Source: Actinoplanes ianthinogenes
GTDB lineage: Bacteria > Actinomycetota > Actinomycetes > Mycobacteriales > Micromonosporaceae
Assembly: GCF_018324205.1 (NCBI RefSeq)
Contig: NZ_AP023356.1
Location: forward strand, 7,818,501-7,882,500
DNA length: 64,000 nt
Reading direction: 5' to 3'
Part shown: one piece after another, positions 16,087 to 26,500 of the stretch
Layout: each line of letters starts with the position of its first letter
Position numbering within the stretch: the first letter of the stretch is position 1
Notes under the pieces: model-generated
Told to the model about the DNA's origin: nothing
Seen by the model: the letters and a program-made list of their open reading frames with translations, nothing else
Database searches by the model: none
Program-made: the position numbers and the translations under genes

Positions 16087-17868
<1,782 letters not shown>

Positions 17869-17883
17869 CCGCTGTTCCGCGCC

Positions 17884-18648
17884 CTATCCGGTGGCGACCA
17901 CCGCCCACACCCGATGGGGAACGGGCAGCGGGTCGCCGCGGAAGCCGGCGGCCAGTTCGGCTCGCAGCGCGACAGAGAAGTGCTCGACCCCGGGCGGCGG
18001 GAGGCTGGCGGCGACACCGGCGCTGGCGCGGATCCGTCCGACCCAGTCCTCGTGGGTGTAGAGGACGTCGATGTCGTAGGAGAACGTCTCCAGGTCGCTG
18101 AAACCGGCCGTGCGCAGGTCGGTGAGCCAGCGCGGGTGGAGACCGGTGCCGCCGGACAGCGACCAGGCCGGGTTGTGGGCCAGGATCAGGCGCTCGGTGG
18201 CTTCGACCACGGTGCCCGGCAGCGGCAGCCAGTCGAAGTGGGCGATCACCATCCGGCCGCCCGGGCGGAGCAGGCGGCGGGCCTCCGCGGCGGCCTCGGC
18301 GGCGCGGAACCAGTGCCAGCACTGGCCGGCGCTGACCACGTCGAAGGTGGCGTCCGGCAGGCCGGTCCGCTCGGCCGCACCGACCACGTAGGTCACCTCG
18401 GCGCCGGCCTCGCGGTCCAGCCGGCGGGCCTGGTCCAGCAGCGGCTCGGCGGGATCCAGGCCGGTCACGGTCGCGCCGCCGAGGGCGAACAGGCGGGCCA
18501 GGCTGCCGGTCCCGGTCCCCAGGTCCAGCACGGTCTGCCCGGGTCCGCCGACGCCGTAGCCGGCGAGCCGGTCCAGCAGGCTCGGCGGGAAGCCGGCCCG
18601 GTGCCGCGCGTAGTCCGCCGCCGTCCGCCCGAAGTCCACAGTCGTCAT
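17884..18648 (-). CDS. Class I SAM-dependent methyltransferase
   Basis: Rossmann-fold methyltransferase of 254 residues (methyltransferase-11/25 type). The SAM-binding glycine motif is VLDLGTGTGSLARLFA (about 40-55), followed by acidic GLDPAEPLLDQAR and motif IV-like FDVVSAGQCWHWF. The C-terminal part may fix substrate choice, which is not recognisable. It lies 64 bases downstream of a citrate synthase gene on the same strand and converges on the ABC exporter with a gap of 15 bases. Confidence 0.85.
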   Translation of the reverse strand: MTTVDFGRTAADYARHRAGFPPSLLDRLAGYGVGGPGQTVLDLGTGTGSLARLFALGGATVTGLDPAEPLLDQARRLDREAGAEVTYVVGAAERTGLPDATFDVVSAGQCWHWFRAAEAAAEARRLLRPGGRMVIAHFDWLPLPGTVVEATERLILAHNPAWSLSGGTGLHPRWLTDLRTAGFSDLETFSYDIDVLYTHEDWVGRIRASAGVAASLPPPGVEHFSVALRAELAAGFRGDPLPVPHRVWAVVATG

Positions 18649-18712
18649 GTCGTCCCTTTCCTCGGTGAATGCGCCGCGCCCGGCGACGGCGGCTGCGCGC
18701 TTGGCGCGCCGG

Positions 18713-19819
18713 TCAGCTGTTGCGGGTCACAGCGGTGGCCCAGCCGGGCAGGTCGGCGGCCTCGCGGGCGCCCGGGCCGACGTAGTCGGCGGACGGGCGG
18801 ATGATCTTGCCGAGGCGTTTCTGCTCCAGCACATGCGCGCTCCAGCCCGCGGTCCGCGCGCAGGTGAACAGCGACGTGAACAGCTCGGCCGGCACGCCGG
18901 CGAAGTCCAGCACCACCGCGGCCCAGAACTCCACGTTCGTCTCCAGCACCCGGTCCGGCTTGCGCTCGCGCAGCTCGGCGAGCGCGGCCAACTCCAGCTC
19001 CCGGGCCACCTCGTAGCGCGGCGCGCCCAGCTCGAACGCCGCGTCCCGCAGGATCCGGGCGCGGGGGTCCTCGGCTCGGTAGACCGCGTGCCCGAAGCCC
19101 ATCAGCCGCTGCCCGCCGTCGAGCACGGCACGGACGTAGCCGCGGGCGTCGCCGGACCGCTCCACCGCCTCGATCATGCCGAGGACCCGGGCCGGCGCGC
19201 CGCCGTGCAGCGGGCCGGAGAGGGCCGAGATCGCCGCGGACAGGCAGGCCGGGACGTCCGCGCCGGTGCTGGCGACGACACGGGCGGTGAAGGTGGAGGC
19301 GTTCATGCCGTGCTCGGCGGCACAGACCCAGTACCGGTCGAGCGCCGCGACGTGCCGGGGATCCGGTTCGCCCTGCCAGCGGATCAGGAACTGCTCGGTG
19401 GCGCTGCGCCCGGCCTCGACGAGGCGCTGCGGGACCGGCGCCGCCGTGCCCCGGGCGGCCTGCGCGACGTAGGACAGCACCATCGTCGAGGCCCGGGCCA
19501 GGTCGTCGCGGGCCTGCGCCTCGTCGATGTCGATCAGCTGGCGCAGCCCCCAGCGCGGGGCGAGCAGCGACACCGCGGCCTGCACGTCGGCCCGGACGTC
19601 GCCGGAGCGGACCGGGATCGGGAGCGCCTCGGCGAGTGGCAGCGGCCGTTCGAAGTCACCGTCGGCGAGCAGTCCCCAGACGTCGGCGTAGGAGACGTGG
19701 CCGGCCAGGGAGCGGATGTCGACACCGCGGTAGCGGAGCGAGCCGCCGTCGCGGTCGGGTTCGGCGATCTCGGTGTCGAACGCGACGACACCGGCGAGTC
19801 CTGGATTGACAGTCAACAT
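18713..19819 (-). CDS. Citrate synthase (CitA-like)
   Basis: Condenses oxaloacetate and acetyl-CoA to citrate; 368 residues, short Gram-positive type. Two catalytic His are visible in SGPLHGGAP (near residue 205) and GFGHAVYRAEDPR (near 243). The third catalytic position, usually Asp in NVDxxxx, reads TNVEFWAA with Glu. ATG at 19819 (MLTVNPGLAGVV) was chosen; a longer frame from 19906 would overlap the divergent gene and its regulatory repeats. The divergent partner is a second citrate synthase fused to an HTH. Repeated TCAACAT motifs cover the shared promoter, and one overlaps this start codon. Confidence 0.88.
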   Translation of the reverse strand: MLTVNPGLAGVVAFDTEIAEPDRDGGSLRYRGVDIRSLAGHVSYADVWGLLADGDFERPLPLAEALPIPVRSGDVRADVQAAVSLLAPRWGLRQLIDIDEAQARDDLARASTMVLSYVAQAARGTAAPVPQRLVEAGRSATEQFLIRWQGEPDPRHVAALDRYWVCAAEHGMNASTFTARVVASTGADVPACLSAAISALSGPLHGGAPARVLGMIEAVERSGDARGYVRAVLDGGQRLMGFGHAVYRAEDPRARILRDAAFELGAPRYEVARELELAALAELRERKPDRVLETNVEFWAAVVLDFAGVPAELFTSLFTCARTAGWSAHVLEQKRLGKIIRPSADYVGPGAREAADLPGWATAVTRNS

Positions 19820-19873
19820 GAGTTCAACATGTGACTTGACGTACAACTCGTCAATGTTGATCCAGTCAACATG
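19813..19873. promoter_or_regulatory. Divergent promoter region with four TCAACAT half-sites
   Basis: TCAACATG occurs at 19813-19820, 19824-19831 and 19866-19873 and inverted (ATGTTGA) at 19854-19860; the last two form a dyad ATGTTGA, 5 bases, TCAACAT. The region separates two citrate synthase genes, one with an HTH domain that may bind here. Confidence 0.55.
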
Positions 19874-19886
19874 AGAGCATCCGCAC

Positions 19887-21065
19887 ATGTCTTCCGAACA
19901 GCTCATGACGACCGAGCAAGTGGCCTACCGCCTCGGCGTCAAGCCCTCCACCGTCTATGCATACGTAAGCCGCGGCATCCTCACGAGCCGTCGCAATGCG
20001 GCCGGGAAGGGCAGTCTGTTCGCCAAATCTGATGTAGACGACTTGATAGCTAGTCGAAAACGGGCCACACCGAATATTCAGACCGGAATCACCCTGATCC
20101 GCAACGGTGAGCTGTTCTACCGGGGTCACGATGTCACCGCGCTGGCGCGCACCGAGCCCTATGAGGCCGTCGCCAATCTACTCTGGGACGGCGACCTCCG
20201 GTTCGAGCGCTTCGCGATCAATCGTGACCTTTCGCTTCTCGCGCACCGGATCGGTAAGTTGCTCCCGCCGACCGCCCGCCTCGCGGACCGGCTGCGCGTG
20301 ACGGTCGCCGCGATCGCCACGGCCGATCCGCTGCGCTTCGACACCAGCCCCACGGCCGTGGCGAACACCGCCCGTACGCTGATCGCGACGATGGTCGACG
20401 CGTTGCCGTCCCGGGCCGGGCTCCGCCCCCTGCAGCCGGATTCGCTCGCCGAGTCGCTGTGGTACCACCTCACCGAACACCCGCTGACCGACGACGGCCG
20501 GCGCACCCTGAATGGCGCTCTGGTCCTTCTCGCCGACCACGACATCGCCGCGTCGACGCTCGCCGCCCGGGTGGCCGCCTCCACCCGAGCCGATCCCTAC
20601 GCCGTGATCAGCGCCGGACTGGCGGCGCTCGACGGGCCGCTGCACGGGGCCGCCAGCGAGCAGGTCCACCCCCTGCTCGCCGAGGCGCTGACCGGCACCG
20701 ACCCGATCGGGATCATCTCGGAGCGGCTGCGGACCAGCGGCGGGCTGCCCGGTTTCGGTCATCCGCTCTACCCGTCCGGCGATCCGCGCGCCGCCGCCCT
20801 GTTCGACCTGCTCGGGGACCACCCGGTGAGCGACGCCGCGACCCGCCTGGCGGCCGCCGTGCGGACCCGGTCGGGCATCGTGCCCAACATCGACCTCGCG
20901 CTGGCCACGCTGACCCTGCGCTACGACATGCCGCCCGACGCCGGCGAGGCGATCTTCGCCGTGGCCCGGACCGCGGGCTGGCTCGCGCACGCCCTGGAGG
21001 AGTACGCGAACCGCCCGGCCCGCTTCCGCCCGACAGGTCAGTACTCCGGCCGTCCACCCGCGTGA
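19887..21065 (+). CDS. Citrate synthase with N-terminal MerR/excisionase-like HTH
   Basis: Fusion of 392 residues. Residues about 5-60 form a helix-turn-helix of the MerR/excisionase class (TTEQVAYRLGVKPSTVYAYVSRGILTSRR, then GKGSLFAKSDVDDLIASR). The rest is a citrate synthase domain with active-site GPLHGAAS, GFGHPLYPSGDPR and PNIDLALATL, so both His and the Asp are kept. Either a DNA-binding metabolic enzyme or a regulator that uses the citrate synthase fold as effector domain. ATG start at 19887. Divergent from a plain citrate synthase gene; the repeated TCAACAT sites in between are candidate binding sites, implying feedback control by substrate or product. Confidence 0.85.
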   Translation: MSSEQLMTTEQVAYRLGVKPSTVYAYVSRGILTSRRNAAGKGSLFAKSDVDDLIASRKRATPNIQTGITLIRNGELFYRGHDVTALARTEPYEAVANLLWDGDLRFERFAINRDLSLLAHRIGKLLPPTARLADRLRVTVAAIATADPLRFDTSPTAVANTARTLIATMVDALPSRAGLRPLQPDSLAESLWYHLTEHPLTDDGRRTLNGALVLLADHDIAASTLAARVAASTRADPYAVISAGLAALDGPLHGAASEQVHPLLAEALTGTDPIGIISERLRTSGGLPGFGHPLYPSGDPRAAALFDLLGDHPVSDAATRLAAAVRTRSGIVPNIDLALATLTLRYDMPPDAGEAIFAVARTAGWLAHALEEYANRPARFRPTGQYSGRPPA

Positions 21066-21068
21066 GGC

Positions 21069-21273
21069 GCCGGGACGTGCCGGGAAGCGCCGGTCCGCTG
21101 ACGCGGCGGCCCGGGGCGTACTGGGAAGCGGCGGTCCGGGGATGCGGCGGCCCGGGGCGTACCGGGAAGTGGCGGTCCGGCGATGCGGCGGCCCGGGGCG
21201 TACCGGGAAGTGGCGGTCCGGCGATGCGGCGGCCCGGGGCGTACCGGGAAGCAGCGGTCCGGGGATGCGGCGG
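21069..21273. repeat. 41-bp tandem repeat, five copies
   Basis: Five head-to-tail copies of a 41-bp unit; clear copies start at 21110, 21151, 21192 and 21233, with a diverged first copy at 21069. It fills the gap between the HTH-citrate synthase stop and the nitroreductase start. The period is not a multiple of three, so it is unlikely to be coding. Confidence 0.85.
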
Positions 21274-21305
21274 CCTCGCGCCGGCGGGCTGGTTAGGCTG
21301 CGTGC

Positions 21306-21944
21306 ATGACGACTCCCGCGCCGCAGGACCTGCCCCTGCTGGAGGCCCTGCACTCGACCCCGGCCCGTCGCTACCTGTCGGCCGATCCGATCGACGACGA
21401 CGTCGTCCGCGCCATCCTGGACGCCGCGATCCGTGGGCCGTCGGCCGGTAACGGGCAGTTCTGGGCGTGGATCGTGGTGCGCGATCCGGAGGTCAAGAAG
21501 CAGATCGCCGGGTGGTACCGCCAGGGGTGGGAGCGCCACTACGGCTCCCGCCGGGAGGAGATCCTGAACTCGCCGGACGGGCCGATGAGCAGCCGCAGCT
21601 TCCTGGCCGCCGACCACCTCGCCAACCACATCGAGGAGGCGCCGGTCTGGATCGTCCCGGTGGTGCTCGGCGCGGCGGCGTCGAAGAATCCGCGGCTGGG
21701 CTCGTCGATCTACGGTGCGGTGCAGCAGCTGATGCTGGCAGCGCGTGCCTACGGTGTCGGGTCGACGCTGACCACGTTGCACATCGGGCACGAGGAGGAC
21801 GTCCGGAAGCTGCTCGGGCTCCCGGACGACGCGCTGACCATGGCGATCGTGCCGCTCGGCTATCCGGCCAAGGGCCGCTGGGCGCAGCCGAAGCGGCGGC
21901 CGCTGGACGAGGTCGTCTTCTTCGAGAAGTACGAGCAGCGGTAA
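21306..21944 (+). CDS. Nitroreductase-family FMN protein
   Basis: Flavin oxidoreductase of 212 residues. The N-terminal RRYLSADPIDDDVVRAILDAAIRGPSAGNGQFW carries the family's FMN-binding Arg and Ser/Asn patch; the C-terminal half has GSSIYGAVQQLMLAARAYGVGSTLTTL and MAIVPLGYPAKG, the usual nitroreductase ending. It would reduce nitro compounds, quinones or flavin using NAD(P)H. The ATG at 21306 directly follows the 41-bp repeat array. Physiological substrate unknown. Confidence 0.87.
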   Translation: MTTPAPQDLPLLEALHSTPARRYLSADPIDDDVVRAILDAAIRGPSAGNGQFWAWIVVRDPEVKKQIAGWYRQGWERHYGSRREEILNSPDGPMSSRSFLAADHLANHIEEAPVWIVPVVLGAAASKNPRLGSSIYGAVQQLMLAARAYGVGSTLTTLHIGHEEDVRKLLGLPDDALTMAIVPLGYPAKGRWAQPKRRPLDEVVFFEKYEQR

Positions 21945-21957
21945 GGCGCCGGCCGGC

Positions 21958-22629
21958 TCAGTTGTCGCGGCAGCGCAGGGCGGGGACGGCGGCGTCCGCG
22001 TCGTGCAGCGGGAGGTCCTGGCTGCAGATCCGGCCGGGGATGCTCACCTCGACCGTCAGCTTGCCGCTCTCGCTCGTGGCCGCGAGCGTGGTGCGCGCGA
22101 TGCCGTCGGCGCCGGCCGGTGCCAGAGAGCGGCCGAGGATGAGCTTGGTGCCGTCGAAGGCGTAGCCGTCGAGTTCGACGTCCATCGGCCGGCCGGGGTC
22201 CAGGCCGGGCATGACGACCTGGACGGTGACCCCGCCCGGGTCGCCCTGGCCGGTGGTCTGTGCGCTGATCTGCGGGGTGCCGGGCGTCCAGGCCGGGCCG
22301 GGCGCCGTCCGCCCGGAAGCCACCACCAGGCCGGACGCGGTGATCAGGAGCAGGCCGCAGACGCTCAGGAGCCCGGCGGCGGCGGTGCCGCCGGTCGAGC
22401 GTCGCCGGGTCAGCGACAGAAGTCCGCTGAGCACCGCGGCGGCGACCGCCAGGGCCGCGGCCCCCACGCCGATCCCGGCGAGGATCTTGGTGATGACGGT
22501 GTCCGCCTGGCTGAGCGCGAGCCACAGGCCGGTGCCGGTGACGGCCAGCCCGAGCAGGCCGATCGCCGCGTTCACCGGTCCGGTGTCCCGGATCCGGTCA
22601 GCGCCGGTGTCATGCTGATTTTCGGTCAT
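21958..22629 (-). CDS. Hypothetical membrane protein
   Basis: Not recognised as a named family. 223 residues with three predicted membrane helices in the first half (AAIGLLGLAVTGTGLWLAL, KILAGIGVGAAALAVAAAVLSGLL, AAGLLSVCGLLLITASGLVVAS) and an extracellular beta-rich C-terminal half of about 110 residues ending in SIPGRICSQ...LRCRDN, where two Cys could form a disulfide. Likely an envelope protein with an outward-facing domain. Confidence 0.6.
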   Translation of the reverse strand: MTENQHDTGADRIRDTGPVNAAIGLLGLAVTGTGLWLALSQADTVITKILAGIGVGAAALAVAAAVLSGLLSLTRRRSTGGTAAAGLLSVCGLLLITASGLVVASGRTAPGPAWTPGTPQISAQTTGQGDPGGVTVQVVMPGLDPGRPMDVELDGYAFDGTKLILGRSLAPAGADGIARTTLAATSESGKLTVEVSIPGRICSQDLPLHDADAAVPALRCRDN

Positions 22630-22749
22630 CGGCTCGCCCCCGTGGTTTCGGTGTTCGCCCCAGGCCGCCGCGGGCTTGCTGGGTCAGCGGAGGATGCCAC
22701 AAATCCGGGAATTCCTCACGGGTGCGTTCGCATAATCACTAACGGTCGC

Positions 22750-23214
22750 TCAGCCGGTGATCCAGGCCAGCGCCGTCCCGGCCGGCGTGCTGAGCAGGAG
22801 GTGGGCGCCCGCCCCGGCCGCCCGGCCGAACGGGATCTGCCAGCTCTGCGCGACCCCGGCGTGCAGCGTCCGCGCACCCCGGCTGGCCCTCTCGAGCACC
22901 GGCGTGCTCTCCGCCCCGTCCGCGGACCGCATCCGCACCGCGGCCGGGCCGAACTCCCAGGTCCCGCGCAGCACCCGCACCGAGACCTGCACCGCGAACC
23001 CGGAACCGGCCGCCACCTCACGGACCGTCACCCGGGCCGCGAGTTCGGGCGTACGCAAATCCTGTCCTGATCCCATCGGCCGTGCCGGGCCGGCCGCGAC
23101 CGTGGGTGCAGCGCTCTCGGGCGCGGACAGCGGTCGCGCCCGGACCGCCGTCGGGTGCGGCGCCGAACAGCCGGCGAGGGTAACCGCGAGCAATCCACCG
23201 ATCACAAGGCGCAT
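22750..23214 (-). CDS. Putative lipoprotein of unknown function
   Basis: 154-residue secreted lipoprotein. The signal MRLVIGGLLAVTLAGC has a lipobox LAGC, so Cys16 would be lipidated and the protein anchored to the outer face of the membrane. The mature part is Ala/Pro-rich, then beta-strand-rich (VTVREVAAGSGFAVQVSVRV). ATG at 23214 was chosen because it starts directly at the signal peptide; an in-frame TTG at 23226 is less suitable. It lies 120 bases upstream of the membrane protein gene on the same strand; both may act in the envelope. Confidence 0.65.
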   Translation of the reverse strand: MRLVIGGLLAVTLAGCSAPHPTAVRARPLSAPESAAPTVAAGPARPMGSGQDLRTPELAARVTVREVAAGSGFAVQVSVRVLRGTWEFGPAAVRMRSADGAESTPVLERASRGARTLHAGVAQSWQIPFGRAAGAGAHLLLSTPAGTALAWITG

Positions 23215-23286
23215 GTGTCCATCCAACCTGGACTGTGGAGTTCCGCAACCGCACCGCCGAGTGAAAGAAGGTCAACATCCCGACTG

Positions 23287-23326
23287 TGGGGCCGGGCGGC
23301 GCCCCCTTGCCCGCCGCCCGGCCCCA
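23287..23326 (-). terminator. Terminator after the hydrolase operon
   Basis: A 15-bp perfect GC-rich stem (left arm 23287-23301, right arm 23312-23326, 10-base loop), starting 5 bases beyond the stop of the alpha/beta hydrolase gene at 23331. It closes the TetR-FMO-SDR-hydrolase operon. Confidence 0.8.
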
Positions 23327-23330
23327 GCTC

Positions 23331-24170
23331 TCAGACGGCCACCTCGGCGAGCATCGGGCGGACCAGGCCGGCGAACTCGTCCGGCCGTTCGATCTGCGGC
23401 ATGTGGCCGGTGTCGGGGAACAGGTGCGACTTCGCGTGCGGGAACGCCGTGCGGGCCGCGGCCAGGTGGGTACTCGGCAGGATCATGTCCCGGTCGCCCC
23501 AGACGATCATGGTCGGCTTGACCTGAGCGGCCAGCGAGTCCAGCAGCGACGTGCGCCAGGCCGGCGCCACGCCGCGGAAGCCGCCGAGCGCCTTGGCGAT
23601 CTCCAGGTAGACCGGGGCGAAGTCCGGCTGCTTGGCGATCTTGATGGCCATCGCCACCCGTTCCGGGGTGACCAGGGCCCGGTCGCGGAACAGGGTCCGT
23701 TCCACCCGCGGCGCGGACACCTTGTTGATGTTGCGCAGCATGGTCCGGCCCAGGCCGGGCAGGGCCAGCACGCGCAGCGCCCAGGTCACCTCCTTGCCGA
23801 ACCCGGCGCTGTTCACCAGGGTCAGCGTGCACACCCGCTCCGGGGCGGCGGCCAGCATGGTCATCGAGACCGCGCCGCCCAGCGAGTTGCCCATCAGGTG
23901 CACCGGCCGGGTCTCGCCGAGCGCGTCCAGCGTCGCCCAGACCCCGTCGGCCAGGACCGGCAGCGTGGTCGGCGCGGGCAGCCGCTGGGACAGCCCGAAG
24001 CCCGGCATGTCGATGCTGATCACCCGGTACCCGTCGTCGAAGCGGGAGTGCTGCAACGACCAGTCCTCCAGGCTGCGGCCGATGCCGTGCAGCAGGATCA
24101 CGGGCGGGGCGTCCGGGTCGCCGGTCTCGTGGTAGCGGATGCGGCTGTCGCGTACCGTCACGTAGTTCAT
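23331..24170 (-). CDS. Alpha/beta-fold hydrolase
   Basis: 279-residue alpha/beta hydrolase with oxyanion-hole LLHGIGRS (near 25), nucleophile elbow GNSLGG (Ser near 95), acid in WGDRDMILP and base in PDTGHMPQIERP: a complete Ser-Asp-His triad. Likely an esterase or lactonase. It is the last gene of an operon in which a Baeyer-Villiger-type monooxygenase would make esters or lactones that this enzyme could open. Start ATG 24170 overlaps the SDR stop by ATGA. Confidence 0.87.
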   Translation of the reverse strand: MNYVTVRDSRIRYHETGDPDAPPVILLHGIGRSLEDWSLQHSRFDDGYRVISIDMPGFGLSQRLPAPTTLPVLADGVWATLDALGETRPVHLMGNSLGGAVSMTMLAAAPERVCTLTLVNSAGFGKEVTWALRVLALPGLGRTMLRNINKVSAPRVERTLFRDRALVTPERVAMAIKIAKQPDFAPVYLEIAKALGGFRGVAPAWRTSLLDSLAAQVKPTMIVWGDRDMILPSTHLAAARTAFPHAKSHLFPDTGHMPQIERPDEFAGLVRPMLAEVAV

Positions 24171-25036
24171 CGCCCCGCACCGACCTTGGGTCGCGTCGCG
24201 GCCTTGACCGTGGCGGCGGCCAGCGACCGCATGACGTTGGCGGTGATGACCGGCGCGATGCGGGCGAAGAGGTCCGGGCCCTTCGCGTTCGCCGCGATCA
24301 GCAGCCGGGCCTTGCGCCGGGCGACCGCGCGCAGGATCTGCTCGGCGGCCTTGTCGGCGGGGTAGCTCAGCAGCGAGGCGAACAGCTTGCGGGTCGGCGC
24401 GACCTCCGACTCCGGTACGCCGGTGCCGATCAGCGCGCTCTCCGCGATCCGGGTGCGGATGCCGCCCGGGTGCACGGTGGTGACCCCGATCCCGTTCTCG
24501 AACAGCTCGCCGCGCAGCGACTCGCTCAACCCGCGCAGCGCGAACTTGCTCGCGCAGTACGCGCTCTGCCCGGGCGGCGCGATCAGCCCGAACAGGCTGG
24601 ACACGTTGACCAGGTGACTGCCCCGGTCCAGGCTCGGCAGCAGCGCGTGGGTGAGCAGCAGCGGAGCCCGGAAGTTGACGTTCAGCACCTGCTCGAACTG
24701 GTCCATGCCGACCTGGTCGAACCGGCCGCCGAGGGCGATCCCGGCGTTGTTGATCAGCAGGCCGATCGACGGGTGCTCGGCGCGGATCCGGGTGGCCAGC
24801 GCCTCGACGGTGGAGCGGTCGGCGAGATCGGCGACGATCGTTCGGACGTCGAGGGCGGGGTGCGCGCCGCGGATCCGGGACGCGACCGGATCCAGCCGGG
24901 CCGCGTCGACGTCGACCAGGACGAGGTCGCTGCCGCGCTGGGCCAGGCCGTAGGCGAGCTGTTCGCCGATGCCGCTGGCCGCGCCGGTGAGCACGGCGGT
25001 GCGACCGGCGAACCGGTAGGGATCAAGACGGGCCAT
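24167..25036 (-). CDS. Short-chain dehydrogenase/reductase
   Basis: Classical SDR, 289 residues. Cofactor motif TGAASGIG (18-25), NNAG (about 94-97), catalytic Ser in VNVSSLFG and YxxxK in YCASK. The acidic residue after strand 2 (LVDVD) suggests NAD(H) preference. Coupled by ATGA to the downstream hydrolase and packed directly against the monooxygenase stop, so it probably oxidises an alcohol to the ketone used by the monooxygenase, or reduces its products. The C-terminal extension of about 40 residues resembles those on lipid-active SDRs. Confidence 0.9.
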   Translation of the reverse strand: MARLDPYRFAGRTAVLTGAASGIGEQLAYGLAQRGSDLVLVDVDAARLDPVASRIRGAHPALDVRTIVADLADRSTVEALATRIRAEHPSIGLLINNAGIALGGRFDQVGMDQFEQVLNVNFRAPLLLTHALLPSLDRGSHLVNVSSLFGLIAPPGQSAYCASKFALRGLSESLRGELFENGIGVTTVHPGGIRTRIAESALIGTGVPESEVAPTRKLFASLLSYPADKAAEQILRAVARRKARLLIAANAKGPDLFARIAPVITANVMRSLAAATVKAATRPKVGAGR

Positions 25037-26500
25037 TCAGACCACCTCGGTGTGGGGGACGGGAGCGGGAACGGTGTGCGGGACGAAGGTCATGTCCTGG
25101 GTGACGTCGGCGCGCGGGGTGGAGACCACGTCGCGCAGGTAGTTCTGCCGGACCAGCCACGGGTCCCGGTCGCCCTGACGCGGGAACTTGTCCAGCGCCC
25201 GCTGGACGTACCCGGAGGAGAGGTCGAGCAGGGGGCGGCCGGCGCCGGCGGGCTGGGTCGGGGTGGCGACGGCGTAGCCGTGCCGCTCCATGTGGTCGAG
25301 CAGCTTGAGCACGTACCGGGTGGAGAGATCGGCACGCAGCGTCCAGGAGGCGTTGACGTAGCCGATGCAGTAGGCCAGGTTCGGCACGCCGGAGAGCATC
25401 AGCCCGCGGTAGGCAGAGAGCCGGCCGAGATCGACCGGGGTCCCGTCGACGCTGACCTGGACCCCGCCGACCGGCAGCAGTGACAGTCCGGTCGCCGAGA
25501 CCACGATGTCGGCCTCCAGGACCTTGCCGGACTTGAGCCGGATGCCCTCCGGGACGAACGCGTCGATGTGGTCGGTGACGACCGAGGCCCGGCCGGAGCG
25601 GATGGTGGTGAACAGGTCGCCGTTCGGGATCACGCAGAGCCGCTGGTCCCACGGCTCGTAGTGCGGCTTGAAGTGCTCCTCGACGTATCCGGGGTTCTTG
25701 AGGAACCGGCCGGCCAGGCCCTGGAGGACCTTGCGGACCTGCTTCGGGCGTTTGCGCGCGACCTGGTAGAAGACCTGGGTGACGAAGACGTTCTTGGCGC
25801 GGGCCACCCGGTTCGCCGCCCGGGCGGGCAGAACCCGGCGGGCCACGTTCGCGATCAGGTCCTTGTTGGGGAGCGGGATCACGTAGGTGGGGGAGCGCTG
25901 GAGCATGGTGACGTGCTCGGCGTCGGAGGCCATGGCCGGGACCAGGGTGACGGCGGTGGCGCCGCTGCCGATCACGACGACGCGCTTGCCGGTGTAGTCG
26001 AGGTCCTCGGGCCAGAACTGGGGGTGGACAAGCCGGCCCCGGTAGTCGTCGAGTCCGGGGAAGTCGGGTTGGTAACCCTCCGCGTAGTTGTAGTAGCCGG
26101 CACACGCGTACAGAAATTTGGCGGTGTAGATATCGCCTTTTTCCGTTTTCAGCGACCAGCGGGCGGTCGACGAGGACCACTCGGCGCTGACTACTTTCGC
26201 GTTGAAACGGATATTTTTCGAGATGCCCGACTCGTCGGCCGTCTCCTGGATGTACCGGCGGATCTTGTCGCCGGACGCCAGCGACTCCGGCTCCCGCCAC
26301 GGCCGGAACGGATAGGACAGCGTGAACATGTCCGAATCGGATCGGACCCCGGGATAGCGGAACAGGTCCCAGGTGCCGCCGATCGCGTCCCGCGCCTCGA
26401 GGATCGCGTAGGTGTCCCGCGGCCGCTGCCGCTGCAACCGCCACGCCGCGCCGATCCCGGACAACCCGGCGCCGATGATCAGTACGTCGACGTCATTCAC
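25037..26500 (-). CDS. EthA-like flavin monooxygenase (Baeyer-Villiger type)
   Basis: FAD/NADPH monooxygenase of 487 residues, close in length and layout to mycobacterial EthA. FAD motif GAGLSGIGAAW (11-21), GGTWDLFRYPGVRSDSDMFTL, NADP motif GSGATAVT, and the Baeyer-Villiger fingerprint YRGRLVHPQFWP, where the usual first Phe is Tyr. It should turn ketones into esters/lactones or S-oxidise thio compounds. First enzyme gene after the TetR and DUF4873-like genes, followed by SDR and hydrolase: a ketone, ester, alcohol/acid route is inferred. ATG at 26500 overlaps the upstream gene by 8 bases. Confidence 0.9.
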   Translation of the reverse strand: MNDVDVLIIGAGLSGIGAAWRLQRQRPRDTYAILEARDAIGGTWDLFRYPGVRSDSDMFTLSYPFRPWREPESLASGDKIRRYIQETADESGISKNIRFNAKVVSAEWSSSTARWSLKTEKGDIYTAKFLYACAGYYNYAEGYQPDFPGLDDYRGRLVHPQFWPEDLDYTGKRVVVIGSGATAVTLVPAMASDAEHVTMLQRSPTYVIPLPNKDLIANVARRVLPARAANRVARAKNVFVTQVFYQVARKRPKQVRKVLQGLAGRFLKNPGYVEEHFKPHYEPWDQRLCVIPNGDLFTTIRSGRASVVTDHIDAFVPEGIRLKSGKVLEADIVVSATGLSLLPVGGVQVSVDGTPVDLGRLSAYRGLMLSGVPNLAYCIGYVNASWTLRADLSTRYVLKLLDHMERHGYAVATPTQPAGAGRPLLDLSSGYVQRALDKFPRQGDRDPWLVRQNYLRDVVSTPRADVTQDMTFVPHTVPAPVPHTEVV

